64,000 nt of DNA from Nocardia mikamii NBRC 108933. Its GTDB lineage: Bacteria; Actinomycetota; Actinomycetes; Mycobacteriales; Mycobacteriaceae. Under the pieces are notes generated by a model. That model was given only the letters and a program-made list of their open reading frames with translations. It did no database searches and was not told the origin of the DNA. This document shows positions 18,896-27,441 of the stretch, in pieces. The stretch covers positions 372,001 through 436,000 of the forward strand of contig NZ_BDCM01000014.1 in the NCBI RefSeq assembly GCF_001613505.1. Reading direction: 5' to 3'. Position 1 is the stretch's first letter. Every line of letters starts with the position of its first letter. The translations under genes were made by a program, and so were the position numbers.

Positions 18896-19531
18896 TCAGG
18901 CCGAATTCGCCGCGCGGCGTTCGATTTCCGCCTCGCTCCAGGCGCCGATCATGCGGGCGGTCATGACGATGGCCTCGCGGCGTTCCTCGGGGTCGACCTC
19001 GAGCGCGGAGGCGCGCAGGACTGCGGAGAAACCGGTGTTCACCAGGACGAAGGCCATGACGTCGAGCTCGTGGTCGTCGCCGGGGCCGAGGATCTGGATC
19101 AGCAGCACCTTCACCAGCAGGCGCAGGCGCGGTTCGAATTCGGGGATGCCGCTGTTGTAGAACTGCACCCCGGCGGCCAGGGCGCGAACGAGTTTCGCGT
19201 TGTCGACCAGTTCGTCGCAGATGGCGGCGAGGATGTCGGCGGTCATATCCTCCACCGACCGCTCCGCGCGATCCAGCCGTTCGGTGAAGCGGCGCTCGAT
19301 GCTCTCCAGCAGTCGTTCGAGCAATTCCTCGACGATGACCGTGCGATCGGAGAAGTAGCGGTAGACGGTGCCGATGCTGAGCCCGGCCTCGGCGGCGATC
19401 CGATTGGTCGAGGTGTTCTCGATCCCGCGCTCACCGAACAACCGCGCCGCGGTGTCCAGGATGTGCTGGCGGGTTTCCTTCGCACGCTCCTGCGTCGGGC
19501 GTCGACGCTGACCGACCGCCTTGGACGGCAT
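18896..19531 (-). CDS. TetR/AcrR family transcriptional regulator
   Basis: 211 residues from ATG 19531. The DNA-binding helix-turn-helix is TRQHILDTAARLFGERGIENTSTNRIAAEAGLSIGTVYRYF (given as a span of about residues 20-60). The C-terminal ligand domain is variable, as usual. The gene is divergent from the MocA-like gene at 19707, whose promoter it could control; the ligand is unknown. Confidence 0.9.
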   Translation of the reverse strand: MPSKAVGQRRRPTQERAKETRQHILDTAARLFGERGIENTSTNRIAAEAGLSIGTVYRYFSDRTVIVEELLERLLESIERRFTERLDRAERSVEDMTADILAAICDELVDNAKLVRALAAGVQFYNSGIPEFEPRLRLLVKVLLIQILGPGDDHELDVMAFVLVNTGFSAVLRASALEVDPEERREAIVMTARMIGAWSEAEIERRAANSA

Positions 19532-19706
19532 CACGCACTCCTACCTGATCTCGCGCCTGTTGGTCGGTTGCTCATCCTAGGATGGCCGCGAACGATATCT
19601 ACCCTGTTCGGCGGCTCGCCACGACGAATTGGCCGAGTCCACAAAGGACCGGCATTTCCGCTATTACATTGGCGCGACAGCGCATTTCCCCACCGAGAGG
19701 CCGCCC

Positions 19707-20258
19707 ATGCCGGACCGCGTAGTCGGAGTCGTACTCGCCGCCGGGGCGGGCCGGCGATTCGGCCGCCCCAAGGCCACGGTCGGTCACTGGCCGGCCACGG
19801 CGGTGGACGCGCTGCGCGGGGGCGGATGCGCGGAGGTCGTGGTGGTGCTCGGCGCCGCCCTGATTCCCCCGATTCCCGCGACCACCACCGTGGTGGCACC
19901 GGAGTGGGCCCAGGGAATGAGCGCGTCGGTGCGCGCGGGAATCGGTGCGGCGCAGCGGCTCGACGCCGCGTACATCGCATTGCATGTGGTGGATACGCCC
20001 GATGTCGGCGCGGATGTGGTCGCCCGGGTGATCGAGGCCGCGATGGCCGACCCGTCCGGTATCGCGCGTGCGAGTTTCGCCGGACGGCCCGGCCATCCCG
20101 TGGTGATCGCACGCCGGCACTGGGCCGATCTGCTGCCGACCCTGTCCGGTGATCGCGGCGCCGCCGCCTATCTGCGTAGCGTTTCCGCGCCCACCGTGGA
20201 ATGCGGCGATCTGGCCACCGGCCGCGATATCGACGAACCCGGCGACCTCGAACGCTGA
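19707..20258 (+). CDS. MocA-like nucleotidyltransferase (molybdenum cofactor cytidylyltransferase type)
   Basis: 183 residues. The GT-A type nucleotide-binding motif VVLAAGAGRRFGRPKA lies at the N-terminus, with VVDTPDVGADVV as the metal-binding region and GRPGHPVVIARRHW later. This is the MobA/MocA family; next to Cox/xanthine-dehydrogenase-type genes the MocA role (CTP + molybdopterin to MCD cofactor) is most likely. ATG 19707 with GAGAGG upstream is preferred to the upstream ATG 19629. It converges with the CoxG gene. Confidence 0.82.
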   Translation: MPDRVVGVVLAAGAGRRFGRPKATVGHWPATAVDALRGGGCAEVVVVLGAALIPPIPATTTVVAPEWAQGMSASVRAGIGAAQRLDAAYIALHVVDTPDVGADVVARVIEAAMADPSGIARASFAGRPGHPVVIARRHWADLLPTLSGDRGAAAYLRSVSAPTVECGDLATGRDIDEPGDLER

Positions 20259-20268
20259 CGCGGCCCGC

Positions 20269-20940
20269 TCAGCCCCGCCGCGCTCGCCGCCGGATGACGG
20301 CCACCAGCACCACGAGCATCAGCGCCGCCGCGAATCCGCTGTAGCGCAGCACCTGTGCGGATCCGGCGGCGGCGAGCAGATCCAGCGGCTCGGCCGGGGT
20401 GCGCGAGGCGGTGGCGCGCTGCGGGTGGGCTGTGACGGTAGTCGCGCCCGGGTCCGACTCCTGCGTCACGGCGCGCGGCGGTTCGGCCGGCCGCGCCGAG
20501 GCGGTGATCTCGTCGGCGAGGTTGGTGGCGAACTGCCCGATCAGGGTGCCCGCGACATCGGCCAGCGCGCCCCGGCCGAATTGGGCGGGCTTGCCGGTGA
20601 TCGCCAGCTCGGTGTCGACGAAAACGTCTGTGCTGCCGTTGTTCTCGACCAATCGGCAGGTGATGGTCGCCGTCGCCGTGCCGTTGCCGCGTGCCTCACG
20701 GCCACGTCCCTCGAGCACCGCGACCCCGGCCTGTTCGTCCCGCGAGACGACCTTGATGATCCCGTTGTAGCTCAACCCCACCGGACCGAGTTTGACCTTG
20801 ATTCTGCCGTGGAAATCATCGCCTTCGCGCGAGGTGATGGTCGCCCCGGGCACACACGGCGCGATGCGTTCGAGGTCGAGCAGTACCGGCCAGGCCTGCG
20901 CCGCCGGAACGGGAATGGTGAACGTGTTGTCGAGTTTCAT
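20269..20940 (-). CDS. CoxG-like SRPBCC protein with C-terminal membrane anchor
   Basis: 223 residues. Residues 1-150 are a CoxG/SRPBCC domain (FTIPVPAAQAWPVLLDLERIAPCVPGA). A Pro/Thr-rich linker follows, then one transmembrane helix (FAAALMLVVLVAVIRRRARRG) at the C-terminus. CoxG proteins anchor the molybdenum hydroxylase to the membrane. ATG 20940 has GAGGA upstream. Last gene of a four-gene minus-strand operon with S, M and L subunits. Confidence 0.87.
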   Translation of the reverse strand: MKLDNTFTIPVPAAQAWPVLLDLERIAPCVPGATITSREGDDFHGRIKVKLGPVGLSYNGIIKVVSRDEQAGVAVLEGRGREARGNGTATATITCRLVENNGSTDVFVDTELAITGKPAQFGRGALADVAGTLIGQFATNLADEITASARPAEPPRAVTQESDPGATTVTAHPQRATASRTPAEPLDLLAAAGSAQVLRYSGFAAALMLVVLVAVIRRRARRG

Positions 20941-20957
20941 GACGGTCCTCGGTCGGA

Positions 20958-21494
20958 TCAGGCCCGCCGCGCGGCGGGTGCGGCGATATCGGCCTCGTCG
21001 CCGGTGGAGGATTCGGCACCGGACTCGCGCGCATCGGCGGCGGCGCGGACCGCGCGCACGATGCCCTGATATCCGGTGCAGCGGCACAGATTTCCCGAGA
21101 TCGCCTCGCGAATCTCGGTGTCGGTGGGATCGGGATTCTCGCGCAGGAAAGCCGTCGCGGAGACGATGAAGCCGGGCGTGCAGAAACCGCACTGCAATCC
21201 GTGTTCGGCGCGGAATGCCTCTTGCACCGCCGACAGGGTCCCGTCGGGTTCCGCGATGCCCTCGACGGTCGTGATCTCGGTGCCGTCGGCCTGGACCGCG
21301 AAGATCAGGCAGGAGCGCACCGCGGCACCGTCGAGCAGGACCGTGCAGGCGCCGCATACGCCGTGTTCACATCCGAGGTGGGTGCCGGTGAGCCCGCAGC
21401 GGTCGCGCAGATAATCGGCCAGCGTCAGCCGGGCCGGCACGGCGTCGCGGCGGCGAAAGCCGTTGACCCGCACCTCGATATCGACCTCAGTCAT
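20958..21494 (-). CDS. Molybdenum hydroxylase [2Fe-2S] small subunit (CoxS type)
   Basis: 178 residues. It carries electrons from the Mo centre to FAD through two [2Fe-2S] clusters. The plant-ferredoxin-type cluster uses C42, C47, C50 and C62 (CEHGVCGAC ... SC); the second uses the pairs CGFC and CRC in LQCGFCTPG and NLCRCTGYQ. The tail beyond about residue 155 is variable. It overlaps the M-subunit gene by 8 bases. Confidence 0.93.
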   Translation of the reverse strand: MTEVDIEVRVNGFRRRDAVPARLTLADYLRDRCGLTGTHLGCEHGVCGACTVLLDGAAVRSCLIFAVQADGTEITTVEGIAEPDGTLSAVQEAFRAEHGLQCGFCTPGFIVSATAFLRENPDPTDTEIREAISGNLCRCTGYQGIVRAVRAAADARESGAESSTGDEADIAAPAARRA

Positions 21495-22362
21495 CGCTCG
21501 CCTCCTCTATCGCGCGGCGCCATGCCCGCGCCACCATCGCCGCACCGAGCCGGCGGCGATATTCGGCAGAACCGTGCACATCCGACGAGATCGCCGTCAG
21601 ATTCGCGGTCGCCGCGGCGCCGACCTCCTCGGCCGCCACCGCATCGGCGGGACGGCCCAGCAACTCGGCCTCGGCCTCGTGCGCCCGCACCGGGGTCGGC
21701 GCGAGGCCGAACAGGCCGATCGCGCAGCGGTCGATGCGGCAGTCCCCGTCCAACCGGACCGCGATCGCCGCCCCGGCCATCGCGAAATCGCCGCTGCGCC
21801 TGGTGAATTCCTCGATCGCGTAGCCGCTGCGTCCGGACCGGGCCGGGAAGGTGATCGCGGTGACCAGTTCGTCGGGTTCCAGCGCGGTCGTCCACATACC
21901 GGTGAAGAAATCCGCGGCCGCGACGGTGCGCCGCCCGCGGGGCGACAACGCCTCGATCTCGGCGTCCAGAGTCAGCGCCACCACCGGATATTCGGCCGCG
22001 GCGTCGGCGTGGGCGACGGAACCGCCGATGGTGCCGCGGTTGCGGATCTGGAAGTGCCCGATCAGCGGTGTCGCCCGGTGCAGCAGTGGAACCGCCCGGC
22101 GGATCTCCGCGCAGGCGCCGACCGCCGCGTGGGTGGTCCCGGCGCCGATCCGCACACGCGACGCACCGGCCTCGATTCCGCGCAGGTCGTCGGCTCGCCG
22201 CAGGTCGACGAGGTGGTCGAAGACCGCCAGCCGCAACGCCAGCATCGGCACCAGGCTCTGGCCGCCGGCGATGATCTTGGCCTCGTCGCCGAGTTCGGCG
22301 AGCAGTGTCACCGCCTCCTCGGCCGAGGCGGGGGCGTGATAGTCGAAGGCGGCCGGTTTCAC
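21487..22362 (-). CDS. Molybdenum hydroxylase FAD-binding medium subunit (CoxM type)
   Basis: 291 residues. FAD-binding motifs are AGGQSLVPMLALRL near residue 32 and RNRGTIGGSVAHADAAAE near 107. It accepts electrons from the iron-sulfur subunit and passes them to the outside acceptor. The ATG overlaps the stop of the large-subunit gene, so L, M and S are translated together. Confidence 0.93.
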   Translation of the reverse strand: MKPAAFDYHAPASAEEAVTLLAELGDEAKIIAGGQSLVPMLALRLAVFDHLVDLRRADDLRGIEAGASRVRIGAGTTHAAVGACAEIRRAVPLLHRATPLIGHFQIRNRGTIGGSVAHADAAAEYPVVALTLDAEIEALSPRGRRTVAAADFFTGMWTTALEPDELVTAITFPARSGRSGYAIEEFTRRSGDFAMAGAAIAVRLDGDCRIDRCAIGLFGLAPTPVRAHEAEAELLGRPADAVAAEEVGAAATANLTAISSDVHGSAEYRRRLGAAMVARAWRRAIEEASDD

Positions 22363-24710
22363 GCCGACTCCTTCCCGGCGGCGCGTGCCCGCTCCACCAT
22401 GTCCACGATCCGTGCGGGTGAGAGCGGCAGTTCCCGGAGCTCGATCCCGAACGGCGACAACGCATCCGCGACGGCGTTGAGCACGGCCGGCGCCGCGCCG
22501 ATCGCCCCGCCCTCGCCGACGCCCTTGAAACTGCCCGGCCCCGGACTGGGCGTCTCGACGTGACCGACCTCGATGACCGGCACTTCCATGGCGGTCGGCA
22601 GCAGATAGTCCAGGAAGGTCGTCGCGACCGGATTGCCGCTCTCGTCGTAGGCGAGGTGTTCGTAGAGCGCGCCGCCGATGCCCTGCACGGTGCCGCCGTA
22701 GATCTGGCCCTCCACCACATTGGGGTTGATCATCGGCCCGACGTCCTCGCTGACGATATAGCGCAGCAGCGTCACCGCCCCGGTCTCGATGTCGACCTCA
22801 CACGTGCAGATGTGGGTGGCGTTGGCCCAGATCGCCATCTGCGAGGTCTTGTGCCGGCCGTTGGCCTCGAGTCCGGGTGGGACTCCGGGCGGCAGGCTGT
22901 CGGCCTGGAAGTAGGCGATATCGGCGATCTCGGCCAGCGTGAGCCCCTTGCCGGGAGCGCTGCGCACGCTCGCGCGGCTGTCGGCGATATCGATCTCCTC
23001 CGGCGCGACGTTCAGCCGGTGGGCGGCGATCGCGACGATCCGCTCGCGCAGGACGGCCGCGGTCTGTCCGATCGCGCCCGCGGTCATCGATCCGGAACGG
23101 CTGCCCCCGGTGCCGCCGCCGAACGGCGTCACCGCGGTATCGCCCTGAATGGTCCGCACATCCGACAGCGTGACCCCGAGCGCGTCGGCCGCGAGCTGAA
23201 CGACGGTGGTCTCCAAGCTGTTTCCGGCCGAACCGCCCGCCACGTAGACGTTGACCTTGCCGCTGGGTTCGATGCGGATGGTGGCGCCCTCGGTGCTGAG
23301 GAACGGGCTCGCGCCGGTGGTCGGTTCCACATACGTGCAGGTGCCGACGCCGAGGTAGCGGCCCTGCGCGCGGGCGGCGCGCTGTTCGGCGCGGAAGGCG
23401 TCGTAGTCCAGTTTCTCGACCGCCTGCTCCAGCGTCTCCAGCGGCGAGATGTTGTCGTAGGACATGCCGTTGGGATTCGCCCACGGTAATTCGTCGCGGC
23501 GCACCATGTTCCGGCGGCGCAACTCGATCGGGTCGATACCGATGTGCCGGGCCGCGTGGTCGAGCAGCACCTCGCGAGCCACCGATTCGAACTGCCACGG
23601 CCCCCGATAGGCGACGCGCCCGACGGTGTTGGAGTAGAGGAACTTCGCGCTGAACGAGGCGTCGGTGATGCGGTAGGGGCCGGGGAACAGGATGCCGACG
23701 ACCACGCCACCGGTGATCGGCGAGGGCGTCGGATAGGCGCCGACGTTCTGCACGTGATCGATGGACGCCGCGACGATCCTGCCGTCGGCATCGAATGCCA
23801 TTGCCACATCGGCGTTCTCGTGCCGGGCCAGGCCCGAGGCCATCAGATTCTCCTGGCGGTCCTCGATCCATTTCACCGGGGTGCCGAGCGCGCGGGAGGC
23901 GAGCATGACGCAGGTCTCCTCGCGCAGCGGGAGCTGTTTGAGTCCGAAACCGCCGCCGGTGTCGCGCGCGATCACCCGGACCTGGTGTTCATCGATGCCG
24001 AGCAGCCGGGCGCAGAACGCCCGGACCTCGTGCGGCGACTGGGTGGCGATCCAGATCGTCATCTCCGCCGTCGAGGCCGTCCATTCGGCGAGGATGCCGC
24101 GAGTCTCCATGGGCACCGGCAGATACGCCTGCTGAAAGATCCGCTGCCGCACCACATGTGCGGCCGAGTCGAACAACGGTGCCAGGTCGGAGGCCGGGCG
24201 CCCGCCCATCGCCCCGGCCGAATTGCCGGCGAATCCGGCGTGCACCAGATTCGGCGACTGTTCGGCGGTGGTGTAGTCGACCACCGGATCCAGCGGTTCG
24301 TAGTCGATGACGACCAGTTCGGCGGCGTCTTCGGCGATATAGCGGTCCGCGGCGATCACCAGTGCGACCGGATCGCCGACGAATCGGACCTCCTCCTCGG
24401 CCAGCGGCGGACGCGGCACCGGCGGCATGCCGGCCATGTCCAGGTCGTAGGAGATCTCGTGCGCACCGGGGTTGAGGTTCGCGGCGGTGTAGACGGCGAG
24501 CACCCCGTCGAGTTCCAGTGCCGCCGAGACGTCGATCGTGCCGATGGTCGCGCGGGGCAGTGGGCTGCGCACGAAGCAGGCGTGCACCACGCCCGGGCGG
24601 GTCACGTCGTCGACGAAGGTTCCGGCGCCGGTGACCAGGCGCGCGTCCTCGATGCGCGGCACGCGGGCGCCGACGACGGAGGCGCTCGCGGTGGTGGTCG
24701 TCGAGGTCAT
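22359..24710 (-). CDS. Molybdenum hydroxylase large (Mo-cofactor) subunit, CoxL/xanthine dehydrogenase family
   Basis: 783 residues from ATG 24710. It hydroxylates a carbon substrate with water as oxygen source. Family motifs: RIEDARLVTGAGTFVDD at the start, DTGGGFGLKQ, and the catalytic Glu region VGEGGAIGA near the C-terminus. The active-site loop reads AYRGPWQFE, not AYRCSFR (form I CO dehydrogenase) or AYRGAGR (form II), so CO is unlikely to be the substrate. Divergent from xdhC across about 150 bases. The true substrate is unknown. Confidence 0.9.
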   Translation of the reverse strand: MTSTTTTASASVVGARVPRIEDARLVTGAGTFVDDVTRPGVVHACFVRSPLPRATIGTIDVSAALELDGVLAVYTAANLNPGAHEISYDLDMAGMPPVPRPPLAEEEVRFVGDPVALVIAADRYIAEDAAELVVIDYEPLDPVVDYTTAEQSPNLVHAGFAGNSAGAMGGRPASDLAPLFDSAAHVVRQRIFQQAYLPVPMETRGILAEWTASTAEMTIWIATQSPHEVRAFCARLLGIDEHQVRVIARDTGGGFGLKQLPLREETCVMLASRALGTPVKWIEDRQENLMASGLARHENADVAMAFDADGRIVAASIDHVQNVGAYPTPSPITGGVVVGILFPGPYRITDASFSAKFLYSNTVGRVAYRGPWQFESVAREVLLDHAARHIGIDPIELRRRNMVRRDELPWANPNGMSYDNISPLETLEQAVEKLDYDAFRAEQRAARAQGRYLGVGTCTYVEPTTGASPFLSTEGATIRIEPSGKVNVYVAGGSAGNSLETTVVQLAADALGVTLSDVRTIQGDTAVTPFGGGTGGSRSGSMTAGAIGQTAAVLRERIVAIAAHRLNVAPEEIDIADSRASVRSAPGKGLTLAEIADIAYFQADSLPPGVPPGLEANGRHKTSQMAIWANATHICTCEVDIETGAVTLLRYIVSEDVGPMINPNVVEGQIYGGTVQGIGGALYEHLAYDESGNPVATTFLDYLLPTAMEVPVIEVGHVETPSPGPGSFKGVGEGGAIGAAPAVLNAVADALSPFGIELRELPLSPARIVDMVERARAAGKESA

Positions 24711-24858
24711 CGGGCGGCTCGCATCGCGGTCATCGGACTGATCCCCTCTTGTTCGCCGTCGGACAAGGACCGGCACCTCGCGGTCGGTTAACAATATATG
24801 CCGAAAGTGAGTATGTCGCTACAGTACAAGGAGAATGGGATTCTCACAGGAGGGCGGC
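24711..24858. promoter_or_regulatory. Divergent promoter region of the molybdoenzyme operon and xdhC
   Basis: Contains an AT-rich patch (TTAACAATATATG, 24788-24800), rare in this DNA, and TACAGT (24820-24825) as a candidate -10 box for xdhC. Both transcription units probably start here. No clear operator palindrome is visible. Confidence 0.5.
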
Positions 24859-25926
24859 GTGCGCGAACTCGGCGAGCACCTGCGGCACTGGCATGCCGCC
24901 GCGACGACCTATGCCCTGGCCACCGTGGTCGGGGTGCGCGGCAGTGCGCCACGAGCAGTGGGCACCACCATGGCGGTCTCGGCGTCGGGGCAGGTGCGCG
25001 GCAGCCTCTCCGGCGGCTGCGTGGAGGGCGCGGTCTACGAGGAATGCCTGCGAGTACTCGAATCCGGGGAGCCGGGCCGCCACACCTTCGGCTACAACGC
25101 CGACGACGCCTTCGCCGTCGGGCTCACCTGCGGTGGTGAACTCGACGTGTTCATCCACCGGGTCACCGCGGCCGAATACGACACGATCGCCGCGGCGCTG
25201 GATCCGGATCGGCCCGTCGCGCTGGTGCGGGATCTGGAATCCGGCGCGATGGTGGCGGTGCGAGCGGACCGCACCATCGGCGGGCCCGCGGACGCGGCGG
25301 TGATCGCGCACGCTCGTGCCATGCTCGAGACCGCTACCAGCGCGGTCCGCACCATCGGGTGCGCGGATCGCGAACGCACGGTGTTCGTGGCGTCCTTCGC
25401 GCCGGCGGCGCGCATGATCGTCTTCGGCGCCACCGATTTCACCACCGCGCTGTGCCGGGTCGGGCGGCTGCTCGGCTATCGGGTCACCGTCTGCGAACCG
25501 CGGCCGGTCTTCGCCGACCGGGCGCGCCTGCCCGAGGCCGACGAGGTGGTGCGTGATCGGCCCGACCGCTATCTGGCCGGGACGCAGGTGGATTCGCGCA
25601 CGGTGATCTGCGTGCTGACCCACGATCCGAAATTCGATGTGCCCGTTCTCGCGGCGGCGTTGCGGCTGCCGGTGGCATATGTGGGTGCTATGGGGTCGCG
25701 GCGCTCGGATCGAGAGCGACGTGAACATCTGCGCGACAACGGGATCACCGATCGGCAGCTGTGTCGGCTGCATTCACCGATCGGCCTGGAACTCGGCGGC
25801 CGCACGCCGGAGGAGACCGCGGTGGCGATCGGCGCCGAGATCGTGGCGGTGCGCCGCGGCGGTTCCGCACAACCGCTCTCGGCGACCGACCGGCCGATCC
25901 ACGCCGATCCCGGACTCGCCTCGTAG
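24859..25926 (+). CDS. xdhC: XdhC/CoxF family molybdoenzyme maturation protein
   Basis: 355 residues. It binds the molybdenum cofactor, promotes its sulfuration and inserts it into xanthine-dehydrogenase-type enzymes. The XdhC N-domain shows GVRGSAPRAVGTTM and SLSGGCVEGAVYEE; the C-terminal Rossmann domain shows VFGATDFTTALCRVGRLLGY, VCVLTHDPKFD-like and YVGAMGSRRS. GTG 24859 with AGGAGGG upstream is chosen over ATG 24835, whose AAGGAG is only 1 base away. Divergent partner of the L-M-S-G operon. Confidence 0.88.
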   Translation: MRELGEHLRHWHAAATTYALATVVGVRGSAPRAVGTTMAVSASGQVRGSLSGGCVEGAVYEECLRVLESGEPGRHTFGYNADDAFAVGLTCGGELDVFIHRVTAAEYDTIAAALDPDRPVALVRDLESGAMVAVRADRTIGGPADAAVIAHARAMLETATSAVRTIGCADRERTVFVASFAPAARMIVFGATDFTTALCRVGRLLGYRVTVCEPRPVFADRARLPEADEVVRDRPDRYLAGTQVDSRTVICVLTHDPKFDVPVLAAALRLPVAYVGAMGSRRSDRERREHLRDNGITDRQLCRLHSPIGLELGGRTPEETAVAIGAEIVAVRRGGSAQPLSATDRPIHADPGLAS

Positions 25927-25968
25927 CCACCGGCAGGTGTGCGAATCACCGGCGGTTACCATCCACGC

Positions 25969-26400
25969 GTGGCGAAACTGACAGTCTCGGTGGACGTCCC
26001 GATCCCTCCCGATCGGGCCTGGTCGCATGCGGCGAATCTGGGCGAACTCGACCAGTGGCTGATCATGCACGAGGCGTGGCGCGGCCGGGTGCCCGAGGAG
26101 CTCACCCCCGGTACCGAACTGGTGGGCATCGCCTCGGTGAAGGGTCTGCGCAATCGCGTGCGCTGGACCGTGCGCACGGCCGAACCGCCGCGCCGGCTCG
26201 TATTGAGCGGCGCCGGCAAGGGCGGCACCAAATTGGGATTGGAACTGCTGGTCGCGCCGAACGCCTCGGGTTCGGCGGTCACCGTCGACATCGACCTGGG
26301 CGGGCGACCGCTGTTCGGCCCGATCGGGGCGACGGTGGCACGAGCGCTGCGGGGCGATATCGAACGCTCACTCGACCGGTTCGTCGACCTGTACTGCTGA
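25969..26400 (+). CDS. SRPBCC protein, Rv0910-like
   Basis: 143 residues, MAKLTVSVDVPIPPDRAW at the N-terminus and GGRPLFGPIGATVARALRGDIERSLDRFV at the C-terminus (about residues 107-135). Both closely follow M. tuberculosis Rv0910, described as the toxin of the Rv0909/Rv0910 pair. No Rv0909-like small gene is next to it here. TACCAT (25957-25962) lies 6 bases before GTG 25969, the leaderless pattern. The SRPBCC call is firm; a toxin role here is doubtful. Confidence 0.83.
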   Translation: MAKLTVSVDVPIPPDRAWSHAANLGELDQWLIMHEAWRGRVPEELTPGTELVGIASVKGLRNRVRWTVRTAEPPRRLVLSGAGKGGTKLGLELLVAPNASGSAVTVDIDLGGRPLFGPIGATVARALRGDIERSLDRFVDLYC

Positions 26401-26409
26401 GTGCACCCG

Positions 26410-26904
26410 TCATCGCGGTTCGAGGACGACCAGCGGGATCGTGCGACCGCCCGCCTGACGCCGATAGAACTCGTAATCCGGTGTCATCGTGACGAATTCG
26501 CGCCAGAGGTCCGGATATTCGGCGGCGGTCGCGACTCGCGCTCGCACCGGGCGCACCTCGGTTCCGATCCGGATCGTGGTGTCGGGATGGGCGAGCAGGT
26601 TGTGATACCAGGCGGGATGGTGCGGCTGACCCGCCTTCGACGCCGCGATCGCCACCGCGGCCCCCACGTCGACATATATCAGCGGTGAGCTCCGCAGGAT
26701 GCCGGATCTCGCACCCACGTGGTCGAGCAGCAGTATGCGCGCGTGCCGACGGCCCGGCATGCGCCCGCCGATCCGCCCCCTTGACCATCGGTACAGCGCC
26801 ACATGGACTTTCGTCGCCCGCCGACCGGCGTAGACACCGTGACGGTTGGCGAATCGCGTCGTGACGGAGACGACTGCGGCGAGCCAGGGCATACCGCCGA
26901 GCAT
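26410..26904 (-). CDS. Deazaflavin (F420)-dependent nitroreductase family protein
   Basis: 164 residues. Split-barrel features of the Ddn family: LLLDHVGARSGILRSSPLIYVDVG, then KAGQPHHPAWYHNLLAHPDTTIRIG and YPDLWREFVTMTPDYEFY near the end (short spans of each shown). These proteins reduce substrates with F420H2. ATG 26904 or the internal ATG 26892 may be the start. Divergent from the HTH-TOBE regulator. Confidence 0.87.
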   Translation of the reverse strand: MLGGMPWLAAVVSVTTRFANRHGVYAGRRATKVHVALYRWSRGRIGGRMPGRRHARILLLDHVGARSGILRSSPLIYVDVGAAVAIAASKAGQPHHPAWYHNLLAHPDTTIRIGTEVRPVRARVATAAEYPDLWREFVTMTPDYEFYRRQAGGRTIPLVVLEPR

Positions 26905-27034
26905 GCATCATCGCTCGCGTTCCCGCCAGGAGCCGATCCGCACGAACGCCGTCCCGTCCCGGTGAGAATCGGGTAACCGGCCCGCAACCGCAGACGGGCT
27001 TGCGAACCGCATCCACGGCAATATGCTGTCGATT

Positions 27035-27436
27035 GTGACGAATCTGCGGATCAGTGAGGCGGCGGCGCTGCTGGGGGTCAGCGACGACACGGTGCGGCGC
27101 TGGATCGATCAGGGACGGTTGCCGGAGATCCGGCTCGACAGCGGACGCAAGGGGGTGCGCGGCGCGGACCTGGCCGAGGTATTGCGCGCTCAGCACGCCG
27201 AGGCGCACGAACCCGGTGTCACCGTCGCCGCCTCGGCCCGCAACCGGCTGCGCGGCATCGTCACCCGCATCCTCAAGGACACGGTCATGGCGCAGGTCGA
27301 GATGCAGGCCGGACCGTTCCGGCTGGTCTCGCTGGTCAGCCGGGAATCGGTGGACGAACTCGGTCTCGAGGTCGGCAGTATCGCCGTCGCCTCGGTCAAA
27401 TCGACCCACGTCGTGGTCGAAATCCCAGAAAGTTGA
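27035..27436 (+). CDS. HTH-TOBE molybdenum-responsive regulator
   Basis: 133 residues. Residues 1-55 form a MerR/excisionase-type helix-turn-helix (LRISEAAALLGVSDDTVRRW), residues 68-133 a TOBE domain (ARNRLRGIVTRILKDTVMAQV; SIAVASVKSTHVVVEI). This architecture is known upstream of modABC in actinobacteria and probably senses molybdate. TATGCT (27022-27027) lies 7 bases before GTG 27035, so the mRNA is probably leaderless. Its stop overlaps a TTG in front of modA by 3 bases; the two are probably one operon. Confidence 0.87.
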   Translation: MTNLRISEAAALLGVSDDTVRRWIDQGRLPEIRLDSGRKGVRGADLAEVLRAQHAEAHEPGVTVAASARNRLRGIVTRILKDTVMAQVEMQAGPFRLVSLVSRESVDELGLEVGSIAVASVKSTHVVVEIPES

Positions 27437-27441
27437 CGAGC

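Noticed and set aside
20269-24710. Carbon monoxide dehydrogenase operon
   Set aside because: The gene set fits, but the large-subunit loop AYRGPWQ is not that of CO dehydrogenases, so the general molybdenum hydroxylase call is kept.
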